From Variovorax sp. KK3 (lineage in GTDB: Bacteria > Pseudomonadota > Gammaproteobacteria > Burkholderiales > Burkholderiaceae_C), in the NCBI RefSeq assembly GCF_001984055.1, contig NZ_LYVO01000001.1, forward strand, positions 153,156 through 217,155: DNA of 64,000 nucleotides, read 5' to 3'. Every line of letters begins with the position of its first letter. Position 1 is the stretch's first letter. The notes under the pieces were generated by a model. It searched no databases. It was not told the origin of the DNA and saw only the letters and a list, made by a program, of their open reading frames with translations. Below, piece after piece: positions 8,516 to 18,873 of this stretch. Position numbers and translations under genes: made by a program.

Positions 8516-9385
8516 TCAGCCGAGCCGGAGAAGCGCGACGCCGCCGACGATGACCAGCGTGCCGGCGGCGCGCTGCCAGCCGAAGGCTTCGCGCAGAAAC
8601 AGCACGCCGATCACGGCCGCGAACAGCACCGAGGTCTCGCGCAGCGCGGCTACCACGGCCACCGGCGCGCGCGTCATGGCCCACAGCGCGATGCCGTAAC
8701 TGGCGAGCGACGCGGCGCTGCCGACCAGGGCGATCTTCCATCGCCCCGCCATGTACGTCAGCGCGTCGCGGCGGCGGCCAGGGCGGCGCCACAGCACGAG
8801 CAGCAGAAACGGAATGCCATCGAAGAGGAAGAGCGTGGCGACGTAGGCCACGGCATCGCCGGCGATGCGAACGCCGATGCCGTCGACCACGGTGTAGAGC
8901 GCGATGATGCCGGCGTTCGCGAGTGCGAAGGCCAGTGCCTTGCCGCGCTGCGCATCGTGGCCATCGCTCAGCGCGGAGCGCGACAACCCGAGCGTCACCA
9001 CGCCGACGCACAACAGAACGATGCCGGCCCAGGCCGTCGTCGAGATGGCCTCGCCGATGACCACGAGGCTGCCGAGCGCGACCAGCAACGGCGCGCATCC
9101 GCGCATCACGGGATAGGTGAGGCTCAGGTCGCCGTGCTTGTAGGCACCGGTGAGGGCGATGTAGTAGCCGATGTGGATCAGCAGCGAGGTCGCCATGTAG
9201 GGCCATGCGGCCACCGGCGGCAGCCCCGTGTGCATCAGCAGCGGAATGGCGAGCAGGATGCCGACGCTGTGGACCAGACCGGTGTCGAGTGCCTTGTCTT
9301 CCCCCGACTTGATGAGCGCATTCCAGCCGGCGTGCAGCAGCGCGGCGAAGAGCACCGCCAGCACGACGGGACCGCTCAACGCCAC
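8516..9385 (-). CDS. EamA/DMT-superfamily transporter
   Basis: About 289 aa with ten predicted membrane helices in two EamA repeats, for example AVLFAALLHAGWNALIKSG at the start and AAVIGVLFLREAFGWQR near the end. Inner-membrane drug/metabolite exporter family; substrate unknown. I place the start at GTG 9385, just before the first helix. The frame stays open far upstream, but that part is low complexity with no family resemblance. The stop lies 1 bp from the decarboxylase stop, so the two genes converge with no terminator between them. Confidence 0.82.
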   Translation of the reverse strand: MALSGPVVLAVLFAALLHAGWNALIKSGEDKALDTGLVHSVGILLAIPLLMHTGLPPVAAWPYMATSLLIHIGYYIALTGAYKHGDLSLTYPVMRGCAPLLVALGSLVVIGEAISTTAWAGIVLLCVGVVTLGLSRSALSDGHDAQRGKALAFALANAGIIALYTVVDGIGVRIAGDAVAYVATLFLFDGIPFLLLVLWRRPGRRRDALTYMAGRWKIALVGSAASLASYGIALWAMTRAPVAVVAALRETSVLFAAVIGVLFLREAFGWQRAAGTLVIVGGVALLRLG

Positions 9386-9634
9386 GTGCGGCCCGCTGTG
9401 CAGCAGGAGTGGTCGACAGGGCGGGGCGGGTGGTTCGGCGGAAGCGGACGCGGAAGCATGCCCGCGATGGTAACGAGGCGCCAAAGCATCGCGATCGCAT
9501 CGCCATCGCACGCTATGCATCGCATGCGTTCCAAGTGTTGCGACGAATGCGAATCCGATTGCGCGCAGGCGCCGTACTCCTTGCAGCCATCGCCAATCGG
9601 GCGACGGTCTCAACCCCCGAAGGAGCATTCCATC
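9386..9634. other. Intergenic region upstream of the fasciclin gene
   Basis: About 250 bp between a divergent pair (DMT transporter and fasciclin gene). It contains a short run of GCATCGC-like repeats near 9486-9529. I see no RNA gene or convincing promoter consensus, but promoters for both neighbours should lie here. Confidence 0.4.
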
Positions 9635-10192
9635 ATGAGCAGCAAGTTCCACCGTCTCGCATCTTTCACCCTGGCCGTCGCGATGGCTACCGGCGCTGTC
9701 GTCGCGACCGCCCAGGTCATGGTCGGCGGCGCGCCGATGTATGCCACCAAGGACATCATCGACAACGCAGTCAACTCGAAGGACCACACGACGCTGGTCG
9801 CTGCAGTCAAGGCGGCCGGCCTGGTCGAGACGCTCAAGGGCCCAGGTCCGTTCACCGTCTTCGCGCCGACCAACGCTGCGTTTGCCGCACTGCCCGCGGG
9901 CACGGTGGACACGCTGCTGAAGCCCGAGAACAAGGGCAAGCTCACGACGGTGCTGACCTACCACGTCGTGCCGGGCAAACTGGACGCTTCCGCCCTCGGC
10001 AGCCAGATCATGGACGGCAAGGGCATGGCCACGCTCAAGACCGCAGCCGGCGGCACCCTCATGGTCAAGCAGAGCGGCGGCAAGATCATGGTCGGCGACG
10101 AGAACGGTGGTTGGGCCACTGTGAGCACCGCGGACGTCTACCAGTCCAACGGCGTGATCCACGTCGTCGACAAGGTGCTGCTGCCGAAGTAA
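9635..10192 (+). CDS. Secreted fasciclin (FAS1) domain protein
   Basis: 185 aa with a Sec signal peptide (residues 1-26, ending VVATAQ) and a single FAS1 domain. The H1 motif reads TVFAPTNAAFAALP and the H2-region YHVVPG, both diagnostic. FAS1 proteins are periplasmic or extracellular adhesion/matrix proteins. A strong AAGGAG box lies 9 nt before the ATG at 9635. The single-gene transcript is convergent with the ligase gene. Confidence 0.93.
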   Translation: MSSKFHRLASFTLAVAMATGAVVATAQVMVGGAPMYATKDIIDNAVNSKDHTTLVAAVKAAGLVETLKGPGPFTVFAPTNAAFAALPAGTVDTLLKPENKGKLTTVLTYHVVPGKLDASALGSQIMDGKGMATLKTAAGGTLMVKQSGGKIMVGDENGGWATVSTADVYQSNGVIHVVDKVLLPK

Positions 10193-10213
10193 GTCGAACC
10201 TGGGCGGGGCGCC

Positions 10214-11068
10214 TCAGGACGAGGCGAGGTCGTCCCGCACGCGCAGAAAGCGTGCGAAGCGCGGCAGGCCGCTGCCCGTGGTGCCGGTGTAGCGATAGCT
10301 GACCCAGCTGCCGATGGCCGGAGGATGCGCTCGCTGCGCGTCGCTGAAGCCACCGCCGAGCTTGAAGCGCTTGCCCTCCGGTGTCTCGACGAGCAAGGCG
10401 CCCATGCGCTTCGCGTGCCGGCCCTGGCCCGGCAACTGCGCGAGCACGCGCGCATCGGCCTCGTCGAAGGGCTTGACCTTCAACAGGTCGGCGGAGCGCT
10501 CTGCACGGTACGTCGACGAGCCCCGGTGCAGCATCAAGCCTTCGCCGCCCATGCGTACCGTCTTGTCGAGCAGGGCCTGCAGGTCTTCGTGCGTGGAGGC
10601 GCGCAATTGGGGCACCGCCACCGCCCACGGCGCGGCTGGCGACGGAAGCAGACGGCGCAGGGCCGCAAGGCGCGTCGTGAAGTCGCCTGCCTCTGCCGGC
10701 AGGTCGAAGACCATGAAACGGATCTCACGCCAAGCCGTGTCGTCGGGCGTCTGGCTGCGGATGATCGACACCGTCTTGGCGAAGCGGCCGCGCCCGGCCC
10801 AGAGCTCACCATCCATCGGCACGTTCGGCAATGTGGCGGTGAACCAGGCCGGTGCCACGACCAGCGCTCCACCTCGTGTCCAGAGCTGCTTGCCGTCCCA
10901 ATAGCCACGCACGCCGTCGTATTTTTCGCTGACCCAGTAGTCCGCGAGCGGCATGCCACGGCGGTAGACGTCGGCCAGCATCAGCGAAGGTGGTGCCGCC
11001 GCGTGGGTGGCCAGCAAAGGTGCCAGCGCGAGAGCTGGCCCCAGGAGCAGGAGCTTTCGACGATCCAT
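10214..11068 (-). CDS. Minimal ATP-dependent DNA ligase with signal peptide (LigE-like)
   Basis: 284 aa. Residues 1-24 look like a Sec signal peptide (MDRRKLLLLGPALALAPLLATHAA). The ligase motif I is KYDGVR at 49-54 with K49 as the AMP-accepting lysine. Motif III FMVFDLPA, motif IV GGEGLMLH and motif V LLKVKPF are intact. A C-terminal OB-fold follows (about 200-284); there are no additional DNA-binding domains. This fits the LigE class of periplasm-targeted minimal ligases, thought to repair nicks in incoming DNA during uptake. The ATG at 11068 is chosen since the signal peptide begins there. It stands alone between fasciclin and fabI. Confidence 0.9.
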   Translation of the reverse strand: MDRRKLLLLGPALALAPLLATHAAAPPSLMLADVYRRGMPLADYWVSEKYDGVRGYWDGKQLWTRGGALVVAPAWFTATLPNVPMDGELWAGRGRFAKTVSIIRSQTPDDTAWREIRFMVFDLPAEAGDFTTRLAALRRLLPSPAAPWAVAVPQLRASTHEDLQALLDKTVRMGGEGLMLHRGSSTYRAERSADLLKVKPFDEADARVLAQLPGQGRHAKRMGALLVETPEGKRFKLGGGFSDAQRAHPPAIGSWVSYRYTGTTGSGLPRFARFLRVRDDLASS

Positions 11069-11136
11069 GTGTGATTCCCTGTTGACGCTTTTCTTGTTCA
11101 CTTCCGGCCGGCACGTTGCCGGCCCCGGCGCACCGA

Positions 11137-11919
11137 CTACTCGGCGATGCCGCCGACCACCTGGCTGAATCCGCCGTCCACGTAGGTGATCTCGGCCGTG
11201 ACGCCGCTGGCCAGGTCGCTCAGCAAAAAGGCGGCGACGTTGCCGACTTCGTCGATGGTCACGTTGCGGCGAATCGGCGAGACCTCGGCCACCACCGAGA
11301 GGATCTTGCCGAAGCCCTTGATGCCGCTGGCGGCCAGCGTCTTGATGGGCCCTGCGCTGATGCCGTTGACGCGCATGCCCTTGGGCCCGATCGACTCGGC
11401 GAGGTAGCGCACCGAAGCCTCGAGCGAGGCCTTGGCCAGGCCCATCGTGTTGTAGTTGGGCAGGGCGCGGATGGAGCCCAGGTAAGTCAGCGTGAGCAAG
11501 GCCGATTTGTCGTTGAGATAGGGCAGGGCAGCCTTCGCCATGGCCGGGAAGCTGTACGCACTGATGTCGTGGGCCACCTTGAAGCCCTCGCGCGACAGGC
11601 CGTCGAGGAAGTCTCCGGCGATCGCCTCGCGCGGCGCGAAGCCGATGCTGTGGACGAAGCCGTCGAACTTGGGCCAGGTCTGCGACAGGTCGCCGAAGAG
11701 CTTGGCGATCTGCGCGTCGTCGCCGACGTCGCAGTCGAACACCAGCTTGGAGTCGAAGTCGGCGGCGAACTCGGTGATGCGGTCCTTGAAGCGCTCGCCC
11801 ACGTAGCTGAAGGCGAGTTCGGCGCCCTGCGCGTGGCAGGCCTTGGCGATGCCGTAGGCGATGGAGCGGTTGCTCAGCACGCCGGTGATCAGAAATTTTT
11901 TGCCAGAAAGAAAGCCCAT
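11137..11919 (-). CDS. fabI: Enoyl-[acyl-carrier-protein] reductase (NADH) FabI
   Basis: A 260-aa short-chain dehydrogenase of the FabI type that performs the last reduction in fatty-acid elongation. It starts [25 protein letters not shown] (nucleotide-binding loop). The catalytic pair fits Tyr-x6-Lys, seen as YNTMGLAK. The ATG at 11919 gives the normal N-terminus; 13 extra upstream codons are unlikely to be translated. It is divergent from yejA, with 37 bp between the starts. Confidence 0.95.
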   Translation of the reverse strand: MGFLSGKKFLITGVLSNRSIAYGIAKACHAQGAELAFSYVGERFKDRITEFAADFDSKLVFDCDVGDDAQIAKLFGDLSQTWPKFDGFVHSIGFAPREAIAGDFLDGLSREGFKVAHDISAYSFPAMAKAALPYLNDKSALLTLTYLGSIRALPNYNTMGLAKASLEASVRYLAESIGPKGMRVNGISAGPIKTLAASGIKGFGKILSVVAEVSPIRRNVTIDEVGNVAAFLLSDLASGVTAEITYVDGGFSQVVGGIAE

Positions 11920-11956
11920 GGAGCGACCTCGTGAAAATCTTGGGCAGAATTCTCGC

Positions 11957-13762
11957 ATGCGGGTTCTCTGGCTCCTGTGTCTGTCTTGGTGTGCGATGCC
12001 CGCCTGGGCTGCGCATGGATACGCGCTTTGGGACGACTTGAAATACCCCCAGGGCTTCAGGTCCTTCGACTACGTGAACGCCGAGGCGCCCAAAGGTGGC
12101 GAACTGCGTCTGGTGAGCAACCTGCGCTACTCCACCTTCGACAAGTACAACCCCTTCACGATCAAGGGTTCGGCGCCCGCCTATCTGGCCGGCATGCTGT
12201 TCGACACGTTGCTGGCAGGCTCGATGGACGAGACTGCATCGGGCTACGGCTTGCTGGCCGAAGACGTCAGCGTGGCGGCCGACCGTTTGAGCGCCACTTT
12301 CCGGCTGCGGCCCGAGGCGCGCTTCCACGACGGTTCGCCGGTCGAGGCCGCCGACGTCAAGCACAGCTACGACACGCTCATCAGCCCCTTCGCCCAGCCG
12401 GGCTACAAGACGCTGCTCGACGAGGTGGAGGGCGTCGACGTGCTCGACGGGCGCACCGTCAAGTTCCGCTTCAAGAAGCCGAACCGCGAACTGCCGCTGG
12501 TGGTGGGCGGGTTGCCGGTCTTCAGCCGCAAGTGGGGCATGGAGAACGGCAAGGCCAAGCCCTTCGACCAGGTCGTGATGGACATCCCCATCGGAAGCGG
12601 CCCTTACAAAATCGGGCCAGTGCGCTTCGGCAAGGACATCACCTACGTGCGCGACCCGAACTACTGGGCGCGCGACCTCGGCGTCAAGCGCGGCACCGGC
12701 AACTTCGACCGCATCACCGTCAAGATCTACAAGGACAGCACGGCACGCCTGGAGGCGCTGAAGGCCGGCGAGTTCGACATGATGACCTTCTATTCGGCCG
12801 GCGATTGGGCGCGCCGCGTGAACGGCAGGCGCTTCGACACGGGCGAACTGGTCAAGTACGCGTTTCAGCACAAGCAGCCTTCCGGCTTTCAGAGCTATGT
12901 GCTGAATTCGCGCCGCGATCGCCTGAAGGACCCGCGCGTGCGCGAAGCCCTGGGCCTGGCGCTCGACTACGAGTGGATGAACCGCCAGATGTTCTACGGC
13001 GGGTATCCGCGCGTGAAGGACCTGTTCGGCAACACCGACTGCGCGGCCGAGGGCTTGCCTTCGGCCGAAGAGCGCGCCCTGCTGGAGCCTTGGCGCGGCA
13101 AGATTCCCGATGCCACCTTCGGGCCGATGGCCGTGCCGCCCACCACGGAGGGCGAGGGCCATTCGCTGCGCGACAACCTGCGCCGCGCCCAGCAGTTGCT
13201 GAAAGACGCAGGATGGGAATACCGCGACGGCGCCCTGCGCAACGCCAAGGGCGAGCCGATGGTGCTCGAGTACCTCGACAGCAAGGAAGGCGGCGTACGC
13301 ACCGTCTCGCCCTGGGTGCGCAACCTCGAGAAGCTCGGCATCTCGCTCAAGTTCGCATCGGCCGATTTCGCGCTGTACCAGCAGCGGCTGGACAAGTTCG
13401 AGTTCGACATCACCACCATCAATTTTCCGGGCACCCACAACCCGGGCCAGCAACTGGCCGAGATCTTCGGCAGCAAGGCCGCCAAGACAGAGAGCTCGGG
13501 CAACTACATGGGCGTGAGCAGCCCGGCCGTCGACGCGCTGGTGGCCGACATCGTTCGCGCCGACACCAAGGCCGAACTGCTGCCGGCCTGTCGCGCGCTG
13601 GACCGTGTGATCATGCACAGCCATTACCTCATCCCGCAGTGGACCCTGATGTCGCATCGCATGGCCTACAACGCCTGGCGGCTGGGCTTCAAGCCACCGA
13701 TGCCACCCTATGCGGGCGGCGAGGACTGGGTCATGTCGACCTGGTGGGCCAAGAAGCCATGA
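11957..13762 (+). CDS. yejA: YejA-like peptide ABC transporter substrate-binding protein
   Basis: A 601-aa family-5 extracellular solute-binding protein with a signal peptide (residues 1-18, cleavage near PAWAAHG). It carries the YejA-type start of the mature protein, [21 protein letters not shown]. It captures oligopeptides in the periplasm and passes them to the permease encoded by the next three genes. In E. coli, YejABEF imports microcin C-type peptides; substrate here is inferred by family only. It is the first gene of a four-gene operon. Confidence 0.92.
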   Translation: MRVLWLLCLSWCAMPAWAAHGYALWDDLKYPQGFRSFDYVNAEAPKGGELRLVSNLRYSTFDKYNPFTIKGSAPAYLAGMLFDTLLAGSMDETASGYGLLAEDVSVAADRLSATFRLRPEARFHDGSPVEAADVKHSYDTLISPFAQPGYKTLLDEVEGVDVLDGRTVKFRFKKPNRELPLVVGGLPVFSRKWGMENGKAKPFDQVVMDIPIGSGPYKIGPVRFGKDITYVRDPNYWARDLGVKRGTGNFDRITVKIYKDSTARLEALKAGEFDMMTFYSAGDWARRVNGRRFDTGELVKYAFQHKQPSGFQSYVLNSRRDRLKDPRVREALGLALDYEWMNRQMFYGGYPRVKDLFGNTDCAAEGLPSAEERALLEPWRGKIPDATFGPMAVPPTTEGEGHSLRDNLRRAQQLLKDAGWEYRDGALRNAKGEPMVLEYLDSKEGGVRTVSPWVRNLEKLGISLKFASADFALYQQRLDKFEFDITTINFPGTHNPGQQLAEIFGSKAAKTESSGNYMGVSSPAVDALVADIVRADTKAELLPACRALDRVIMHSHYLIPQWTLMSHRMAYNAWRLGFKPPMPPYAGGEDWVMSTWWAKKP

Positions 13763-13808
13763 GGCCGCGAAGCCGCTAGGGCGCCAGGACCCCAGGACAA
13801 GGACACAC

Positions 13809-14837
13809 GTGCTCGGCTACATCCTCAAGCGGCTTCTGCTTTTCATCCCGACCCTGCTGGGCGTGGTTCTCGTGACCTTCATGGTGGTGCAGTTCGTGCC
13901 CGGCGGGCCGGTGGAGCAGTACCTGGCCGAGGCGAAGGCGGGCGTGCCCGGCGGTGTCGAGTCCGGCGGCTCGAACTACCGCGGCGACCAGGGCGTCGAC
14001 CCGAAGCGGCTGGCGGAGATCAAGGCGCTGTACGGCTTCGACAAGCCGGCGCACGAGCGTCTTTGGCAGATGCTGGGGCAGTTCGCGCGCTTCGACCTGG
14101 GTCGCAGCTTCTTCCAGAACAAGGACGTGTGGACCTTGATCCTCGAGAAACTGCCGGTCTCGATCAGCCTCGGCCTGTGGACCTTCTTCATCAGCTATGG
14201 GGTGGCTGTGCCGTTGGGCGTGGCCAAGGCGGTGCGCGCCGGCACGCGTTTCGATCTGGTCACCACGCTGCTGATCCTCGTCGGCTATGCGATACCGGGC
14301 TTCGTGCTGGGCGTGGCGCTCCTGGTGGTGTTCGGCGGACAGCTGCAGTGGTTTCCCCTGCGCGGGCTGACCTCGGCCAACTGGGACGACATGAGCTGGG
14401 GCGCACGCATCGTCGACTACCTGTGGCACATCACGCTGCCCGTCACGGCGATGGTCATCGGCAGCTTCGCGGTGACGGCCATGCTGACCAAGAACGCCTT
14501 TCTCGAAGAGATCCGCAAGCAGTACGTGTTGACCGCGCGGGCCAAGGGCCTGGGCGAGCGGCAGGTGCTGTGGAAGCACGTGTTCCGCAACGCGCTGATC
14601 CCGATCATCACGGGCCTTCCGGCCGCGTTCGTCGGTGCCTTCTTCACCGGCTCGCTGCTCATCGAGACCTTGTTCTCGCTCGACGGACTCGGTCTGCTGG
14701 GCTACGAGAGCGTGATCCGGCGCGACTACCCGGTCGTTCTGGGCACGCTCTACCTCTTCACCCTGATCGGCCTGGCGACCAAGCTGATCAGCGACCTCAG
14801 CTACGTGTGGGTGGATCCGCGTGTCAAGTTCGATTGA
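13809..14837 (+). CDS. yejB: YejB-like peptide ABC transporter permease
   Basis: 342 aa starting at GTG 13809 (VLGYILKRLLLFIPTLLGV), the usual DppB/OppB-type first helix. Six membrane helices are predicted, and the EAA loop appears in the region around ARAKGLGERQVLWKHVFRNA. It forms half of the transmembrane pore with YejE. The 3' end overlaps the yejE start by 17 bp. Confidence 0.92.
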   Translation: MLGYILKRLLLFIPTLLGVVLVTFMVVQFVPGGPVEQYLAEAKAGVPGGVESGGSNYRGDQGVDPKRLAEIKALYGFDKPAHERLWQMLGQFARFDLGRSFFQNKDVWTLILEKLPVSISLGLWTFFISYGVAVPLGVAKAVRAGTRFDLVTTLLILVGYAIPGFVLGVALLVVFGGQLQWFPLRGLTSANWDDMSWGARIVDYLWHITLPVTAMVIGSFAVTAMLTKNAFLEEIRKQYVLTARAKGLGERQVLWKHVFRNALIPIITGLPAAFVGAFFTGSLLIETLFSLDGLGLLGYESVIRRDYPVVLGTLYLFTLIGLATKLISDLSYVWVDPRVKFD

Positions 14838-15957
14838 TTCCACGGCCCCTCCCCAGGTGCGGCCCGAGCTGGGCACGGTGCCGCTGCCGCCATCGTCGGA
14901 GCCGGCCCGCACAGGCGCGGAGCCGCGGGCCGCGGGCCTCAGCCCCGGCCGGCGCGCGTGGCTGCGCTTCAAGCGCAACCGGTTGGGTTACTGGAGCCTG
15001 ATCCTGTTCTGCGTGATGGTGGTGATGAGCCTCTTCGCCGAGGTGCTGTCGACCGACCGGCCGCTGGTGCTTCGCTACGAAGGGCAGTACTACTTCCCCG
15101 TGGTGCGCGACTATTCCGAGAAGACCTTCGGCGGCGACTTCGAGACGCCGGCCGATTACCTCGATCCGTTCATTCGCGAGCGCATCACGCAGGGCAGCAA
15201 TTGGGCGCTGTACGCGCCCAACACCTACGGGCCCAAGACGCTCAATTACTTCGCCAAGTCGCCGAGCCCGGCCGCACCCACGCGCGACAACTGGCTGGGC
15301 ACCGACGACCGGGGCCGCGATCTGCTCGCACAGCTGCTGTACGGCTTTCGCGTGAGCGTGCTGTTCGGGCTTGCATTGACCGCCATCGGCACGGTGCTGG
15401 GCGTGGCTGCCGGCGCGGTGCAGGGCTACTTCGCGGGCAAGGTCGACCTGGCCTTCCAGCGCTTCATCGAGATATGGAGCTCCATGCCCGAGCTCTATCT
15501 GCTGATCATCTTCAGCGCGATCTTCGCGCCCAGCGTGGCACTGCTGCTGATCCTGCTGAGTCTTTTCGGCTGGATGGGCCTGTCGGACTACGTGCGCGCG
15601 GAGTTCCTGCGCAACCGGCAGATGGACTACGTGCGGGCCGCCCGCGCGCTCGGCGTGAGCAACCTGCAGATCATGTGGCGCCACATCCTGCCCAACAGCA
15701 TGACGCCGGTCGTGACCTTCCTGCCTTTTCGCATGAGCGCGGCGATCCTCGCGCTGACTTCGCTGGACTTCCTGGGGTTGGGCGTACCGCCGGGGACGCC
15801 GTCGCTGGGCGAATTGCTGAGCCAGGGGAAAGCCAACATCGACGCCTGGTGGATCTCGATCTCGACTTTCGGCGTGCTGGTGCTGACACTGATGCTGCTG
15901 ACCTTCATGGGCGACGCGCTGCGCGACGCGCTCGACCCGCGGAAGGCGGATCGATGA
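14821..15957 (+). CDS. yejE: YejE-like peptide ABC transporter permease
   Basis: 378 aa from a GTG at 14821. A Pro/Ala-rich cytoplasmic N-terminus of about 45 residues precedes the first helix (YWSLILFCVMVVMSLF). A large periplasmic loop follows, then the five-helix BPD_transp_1 core with EAA-type loop ARALGVSNLQIMWRHILPN. It partners YejB. Its stop overlaps the start of the ATPase gene by 4 bp. Confidence 0.92.
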   Translation: MSSSIDSTAPPQVRPELGTVPLPPSSEPARTGAEPRAAGLSPGRRAWLRFKRNRLGYWSLILFCVMVVMSLFAEVLSTDRPLVLRYEGQYYFPVVRDYSEKTFGGDFETPADYLDPFIRERITQGSNWALYAPNTYGPKTLNYFAKSPSPAAPTRDNWLGTDDRGRDLLAQLLYGFRVSVLFGLALTAIGTVLGVAAGAVQGYFAGKVDLAFQRFIEIWSSMPELYLLIIFSAIFAPSVALLLILLSLFGWMGLSDYVRAEFLRNRQMDYVRAARALGVSNLQIMWRHILPNSMTPVVTFLPFRMSAAILALTSLDFLGLGVPPGTPSLGELLSQGKANIDAWWISISTFGVLVLTLMLLTFMGDALRDALDPRKADR

Positions 15958-17618
15958 GCGCGGCCGGGTCGGCAAGGCCGGAAGACAGTCGGCGCGACGG
16001 CGGCATGCTGCTGTCCGTCAGAGACTTGCGCGTCGCCTTCAATGGCAAGACCGTCGTGCACGGTGTCGATTTCGACATCGCGCAGGGCGAAAAGCTGGCG
16101 CTGGTCGGCGAATCGGGGTCAGGCAAGACCGTGACGGCGCTGAGCCTGCTGCGGCTGGCGTTGAACGCCGAAGTCTCGGGTAGTGCGCGGCTAGCAGGCA
16201 ACGGCGAAGGCAGGCAAGGCCAGGACGCGCGCGAGCTGCTGTCGTTGCCCGAGCGCGCGCTGCGCGGCGTTCGCGGCAAGGAGATCGCGATGATCTTCCA
16301 GGAGCCCATGACCGCGCTCAACGCGCTCTACACGGTCGGCGACCAAATCTCCGAGGTGCTGGAGCTGCACGAAGCGATGCCGCGCAGGGCGGCGCAAGAC
16401 GCGGCAGTGCAACTGCTGGCCGACACCGGCATCCCCGAACCGCAGCGTCGCGCCGCGGCCTTTCCGCACCAGCTCTCGGGCGGGCAGCGGCAGCGGGCCA
16501 TGATCGCCATGGCACTGGCCTGCAAGCCTCGACTGCTGCTGGCCGACGAGCCCACCACCGCGCTCGACGTCACGGTGCGCGCCCAGATCCTCGAACTGCT
16601 GGCCGATCTGCAGCGCCGCTACGGCATGGCGGTGCTGCTGATCACGCACGACTTGAACCTTGTGCATCGTTTCGCCGATCGCGTGGCGGTCATGGAAAAC
16701 GGCCGCATCGTGGAGCAGGGGGCGGTCGCTTCCGTCTTCGGCGACCCGCAGCATGCCTACACCCGCAAGCTGATCGACAGCCGACCGACGCGCGAGTTGT
16801 CCGCGGCGCCTGCTGCGCCGGCCGAGGCCGTGCTGGAAGCGCGTGCGTTGCGGGTCAGCTACCCGGTGTCGCGCCCCGGGCCGGCCGGCTGGTTTCGAAA
16901 GGGCGAGTTCGTGGCGGTGCAGGGCGCCGACTTCCGCATCGGCCCCGGCGAGACGCTGGGCGTGGTGGGCGAGTCGGGGTCGGGCAAGTCCACGCTGGCC
17001 TTGGCCGCGCTGGGCCTGCTGCCGCACGGCGGCACCCTGGGCGTCGCCGGTCAGCGTTGGAGCGAGAGCGGCGCGGTCGACCGGTCCTTGCGCCGTCAGA
17101 TGCAGGTGGTGTTTCAGGACCCTTTCTCGTCACTGTCGCCGCGAATGACGGTGGAGCAGATCGTGGGTGAGGGCTTGACGGTCCACGCTCCGGAACTCGA
17201 CCGCGCTGCCCGGCGTACGAAGGCTCTTGCGGCCCTTGCCGACGTCGGCCTGACCGAGGCGCAGTTTCCGGCGCTGCTCGACCGCTATCCCCATGAGTTC
17301 TCGGGCGGGCAGCGTCAGCGCCTGGCCATCGCGCGGGCGCTGATCGTCGACCCGCGGCTTCTCGTGCTCGACGAGCCGACGAGCGCGCTCGACGTGACCA
17401 TCCAGAAGCAGGTGCTCGGCCTGCTTCAGCGGCTGCAGCGCGAGCGTGGCCTCAGCTACCTGCTGATCACCCACGACGTCGAAGTCATCCATGCCATGGC
17501 GCACCAGGTCATCGTGATGAAGGACGGTGCAATCCTGGAATCCGGCGAGGCGCTGCGCGTGCTCGATGCGCCGGAGCACCCGTACACCCAGACGCTCGTC
17601 GCCGCCGCGGTTGGCTGA
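15954..17618 (+). CDS. yejF: YejF-like duplicated ABC ATPase
   Basis: 554 aa with two full ABC nucleotide-binding domains in one chain. Walker A motifs are GESGSGKT (first half) and GESGSGKST (second half). The signature is SGGQRQR in both halves, and each Walker B is followed by DEPT. Oligopeptide-type C-terminal extensions follow each domain. It energises the YejB/YejE pore. The ATG at 15954 overlaps the yejE stop. Confidence 0.93.
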   Translation: MSAAGSARPEDSRRDGGMLLSVRDLRVAFNGKTVVHGVDFDIAQGEKLALVGESGSGKTVTALSLLRLALNAEVSGSARLAGNGEGRQGQDARELLSLPERALRGVRGKEIAMIFQEPMTALNALYTVGDQISEVLELHEAMPRRAAQDAAVQLLADTGIPEPQRRAAAFPHQLSGGQRQRAMIAMALACKPRLLLADEPTTALDVTVRAQILELLADLQRRYGMAVLLITHDLNLVHRFADRVAVMENGRIVEQGAVASVFGDPQHAYTRKLIDSRPTRELSAAPAAPAEAVLEARALRVSYPVSRPGPAGWFRKGEFVAVQGADFRIGPGETLGVVGESGSGKSTLALAALGLLPHGGTLGVAGQRWSESGAVDRSLRRQMQVVFQDPFSSLSPRMTVEQIVGEGLTVHAPELDRAARRTKALAALADVGLTEAQFPALLDRYPHEFSGGQRQRLAIARALIVDPRLLVLDEPTSALDVTIQKQVLGLLQRLQRERGLSYLLITHDVEVIHAMAHQVIVMKDGAILESGEALRVLDAPEHPYTQTLVAAAVG

Positions 17619-17642
17619 TTCGAAAAAGACGGCTCCGCGCGA

Positions 17643-18845
17643 ATGTCGATGATCGGAAACAGCAGGCGCGACGCCTGGCGCGCGGCGCTGGCCTGCATGG
17701 TGGCGCTGGCAGTGGCGATGGGCCTGGGCCGCTTCGCCTTCACGCCCATGCTCCCGGTGATGCTGCACGAGGGCAAGCTCGACCTGCCGCAAGGCGGGCT
17801 GCTGGCTTCGCTGAACTATCTGGGCTACTTTCTGGGGGCCTTGTCTTGCGCGGCGATCCGGGTCGAGGCGAAAACCATGGTGCGCGGCGGCCTGGTCGCC
17901 ACGGCCGTGCTGCTGCTGGGCATGGGGCTCTTGGAGGGATTCGGCTTGTGGGGCCTGCTGCGTGCGGCAGCCGGCGTCGTGAGCGCCTGGACCTTCGTCT
18001 ACGCCTCCGGGTGGGGCCTGCGCAGGCTGGCCGAAACCCATGCGCCGGCGCTGCAGGGGGTGATCTACAGCGGTCCGGGCTTGGGCATCGCCGTCACCGG
18101 GCTGCTTGGCGGCGCGATCGGGCGATGGGGCTCGGAAGTGGGGTGGGTCGGCTTCGGCGTGTTGTCGGTCGTCCTAGTGGCCGGCGTCTGGCGCATCTTC
18201 GGGGACGGCGACCATCCGCACGATGCGGCACCGAATGCCGCGGGCGCTTCGGGCGCACCTGGCCCGGCGGCGGCCCGCAGCGACGCGCGCTGGCTGGTCG
18301 CGTTGTACGGCTTGGCCGGCTTCGGCTACATCATCACGGCGACCTTCCTGCCGGTCATCGCGCGGCAGGCGCTTCCAGGGTCGCCCTGGCCCGATTTCTT
18401 CTGGCCGCTGTTCGGCCTGGCCGTGGTGCCGGGCGCGCTGATCGGCGCGCGGGCACCGATCCGGTGGGACAACCGGCTGCTGCTCGCGGCGGCCTACGCG
18501 CTGCAGGCGCTGGGCGTGCTGTTGTCTGTGGCCTGGCCGACCATCGCAGGGTTCATGCTGGGCAGCCTGCTGTTGGGCGTGCCGTTCACGGCGATCACGA
18601 TGTTCGCGATGCGGGACGCGCGCCGGTTGCGCGGAAACGCCGCCGCCGGGTTGATCGGCTATGCGACGGCGTCCTATGGCATCGGGCAAATCCTCGGGCC
18701 GCTCTTCGCGGCACCGCTGGCCCAGCGCACCGGCTCGTTCACCGTCCCCCTGCTGGTCGCCGCGGCGGTCTTGGCGCTCGGTGCGCTGCTGTTCTGCTGG
18801 GTCTGGTGGCGCGCGAGACGCTCGCAGGGCCCGGTTGCCATGTAG
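17643..18845 (+). CDS. MFS transporter, YbfB/YjiJ family
   Basis: 400 aa with 12 predicted membrane helices. It begins with a basic N-terminus and VALAVAMGLGRFAFTPMLPVM, the GRFxxTP signature of YbfB/YjiJ proteins. Substrate unknown. It starts 24 bp after yejF, so it may be read through from the peptide importer operon. It is followed by the rimP promoter and hairpin. Confidence 0.85.
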   Translation: MSMIGNSRRDAWRAALACMVALAVAMGLGRFAFTPMLPVMLHEGKLDLPQGGLLASLNYLGYFLGALSCAAIRVEAKTMVRGGLVATAVLLLGMGLLEGFGLWGLLRAAAGVVSAWTFVYASGWGLRRLAETHAPALQGVIYSGPGLGIAVTGLLGGAIGRWGSEVGWVGFGVLSVVLVAGVWRIFGDGDHPHDAAPNAAGASGAPGPAAARSDARWLVALYGLAGFGYIITATFLPVIARQALPGSPWPDFFWPLFGLAVVPGALIGARAPIRWDNRLLLAAAYALQALGVLLSVAWPTIAGFMLGSLLLGVPFTAITMFAMRDARRLRGNAAAGLIGYATASYGIGQILGPLFAAPLAQRTGSFTVPLLVAAAVLALGALLFCWVWWRARRSQGPVAM

Positions 18846-18873
18846 AAAACCTCGCCGTGTCCTACGATTGGCA

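Noticed and set aside
9481..9530. GCATCGC-like repeats considered as a CRISPR or regulatory array
   Set aside because: Copies are short, irregular and without spacers; treated as low-complexity intergenic sequence.
11069..13657. Upstream extension of the ligase frame to more than 1000 codons
   Set aside because: The extension runs antisense through fabI and yejA; the ligase signal peptide starts at 11068.
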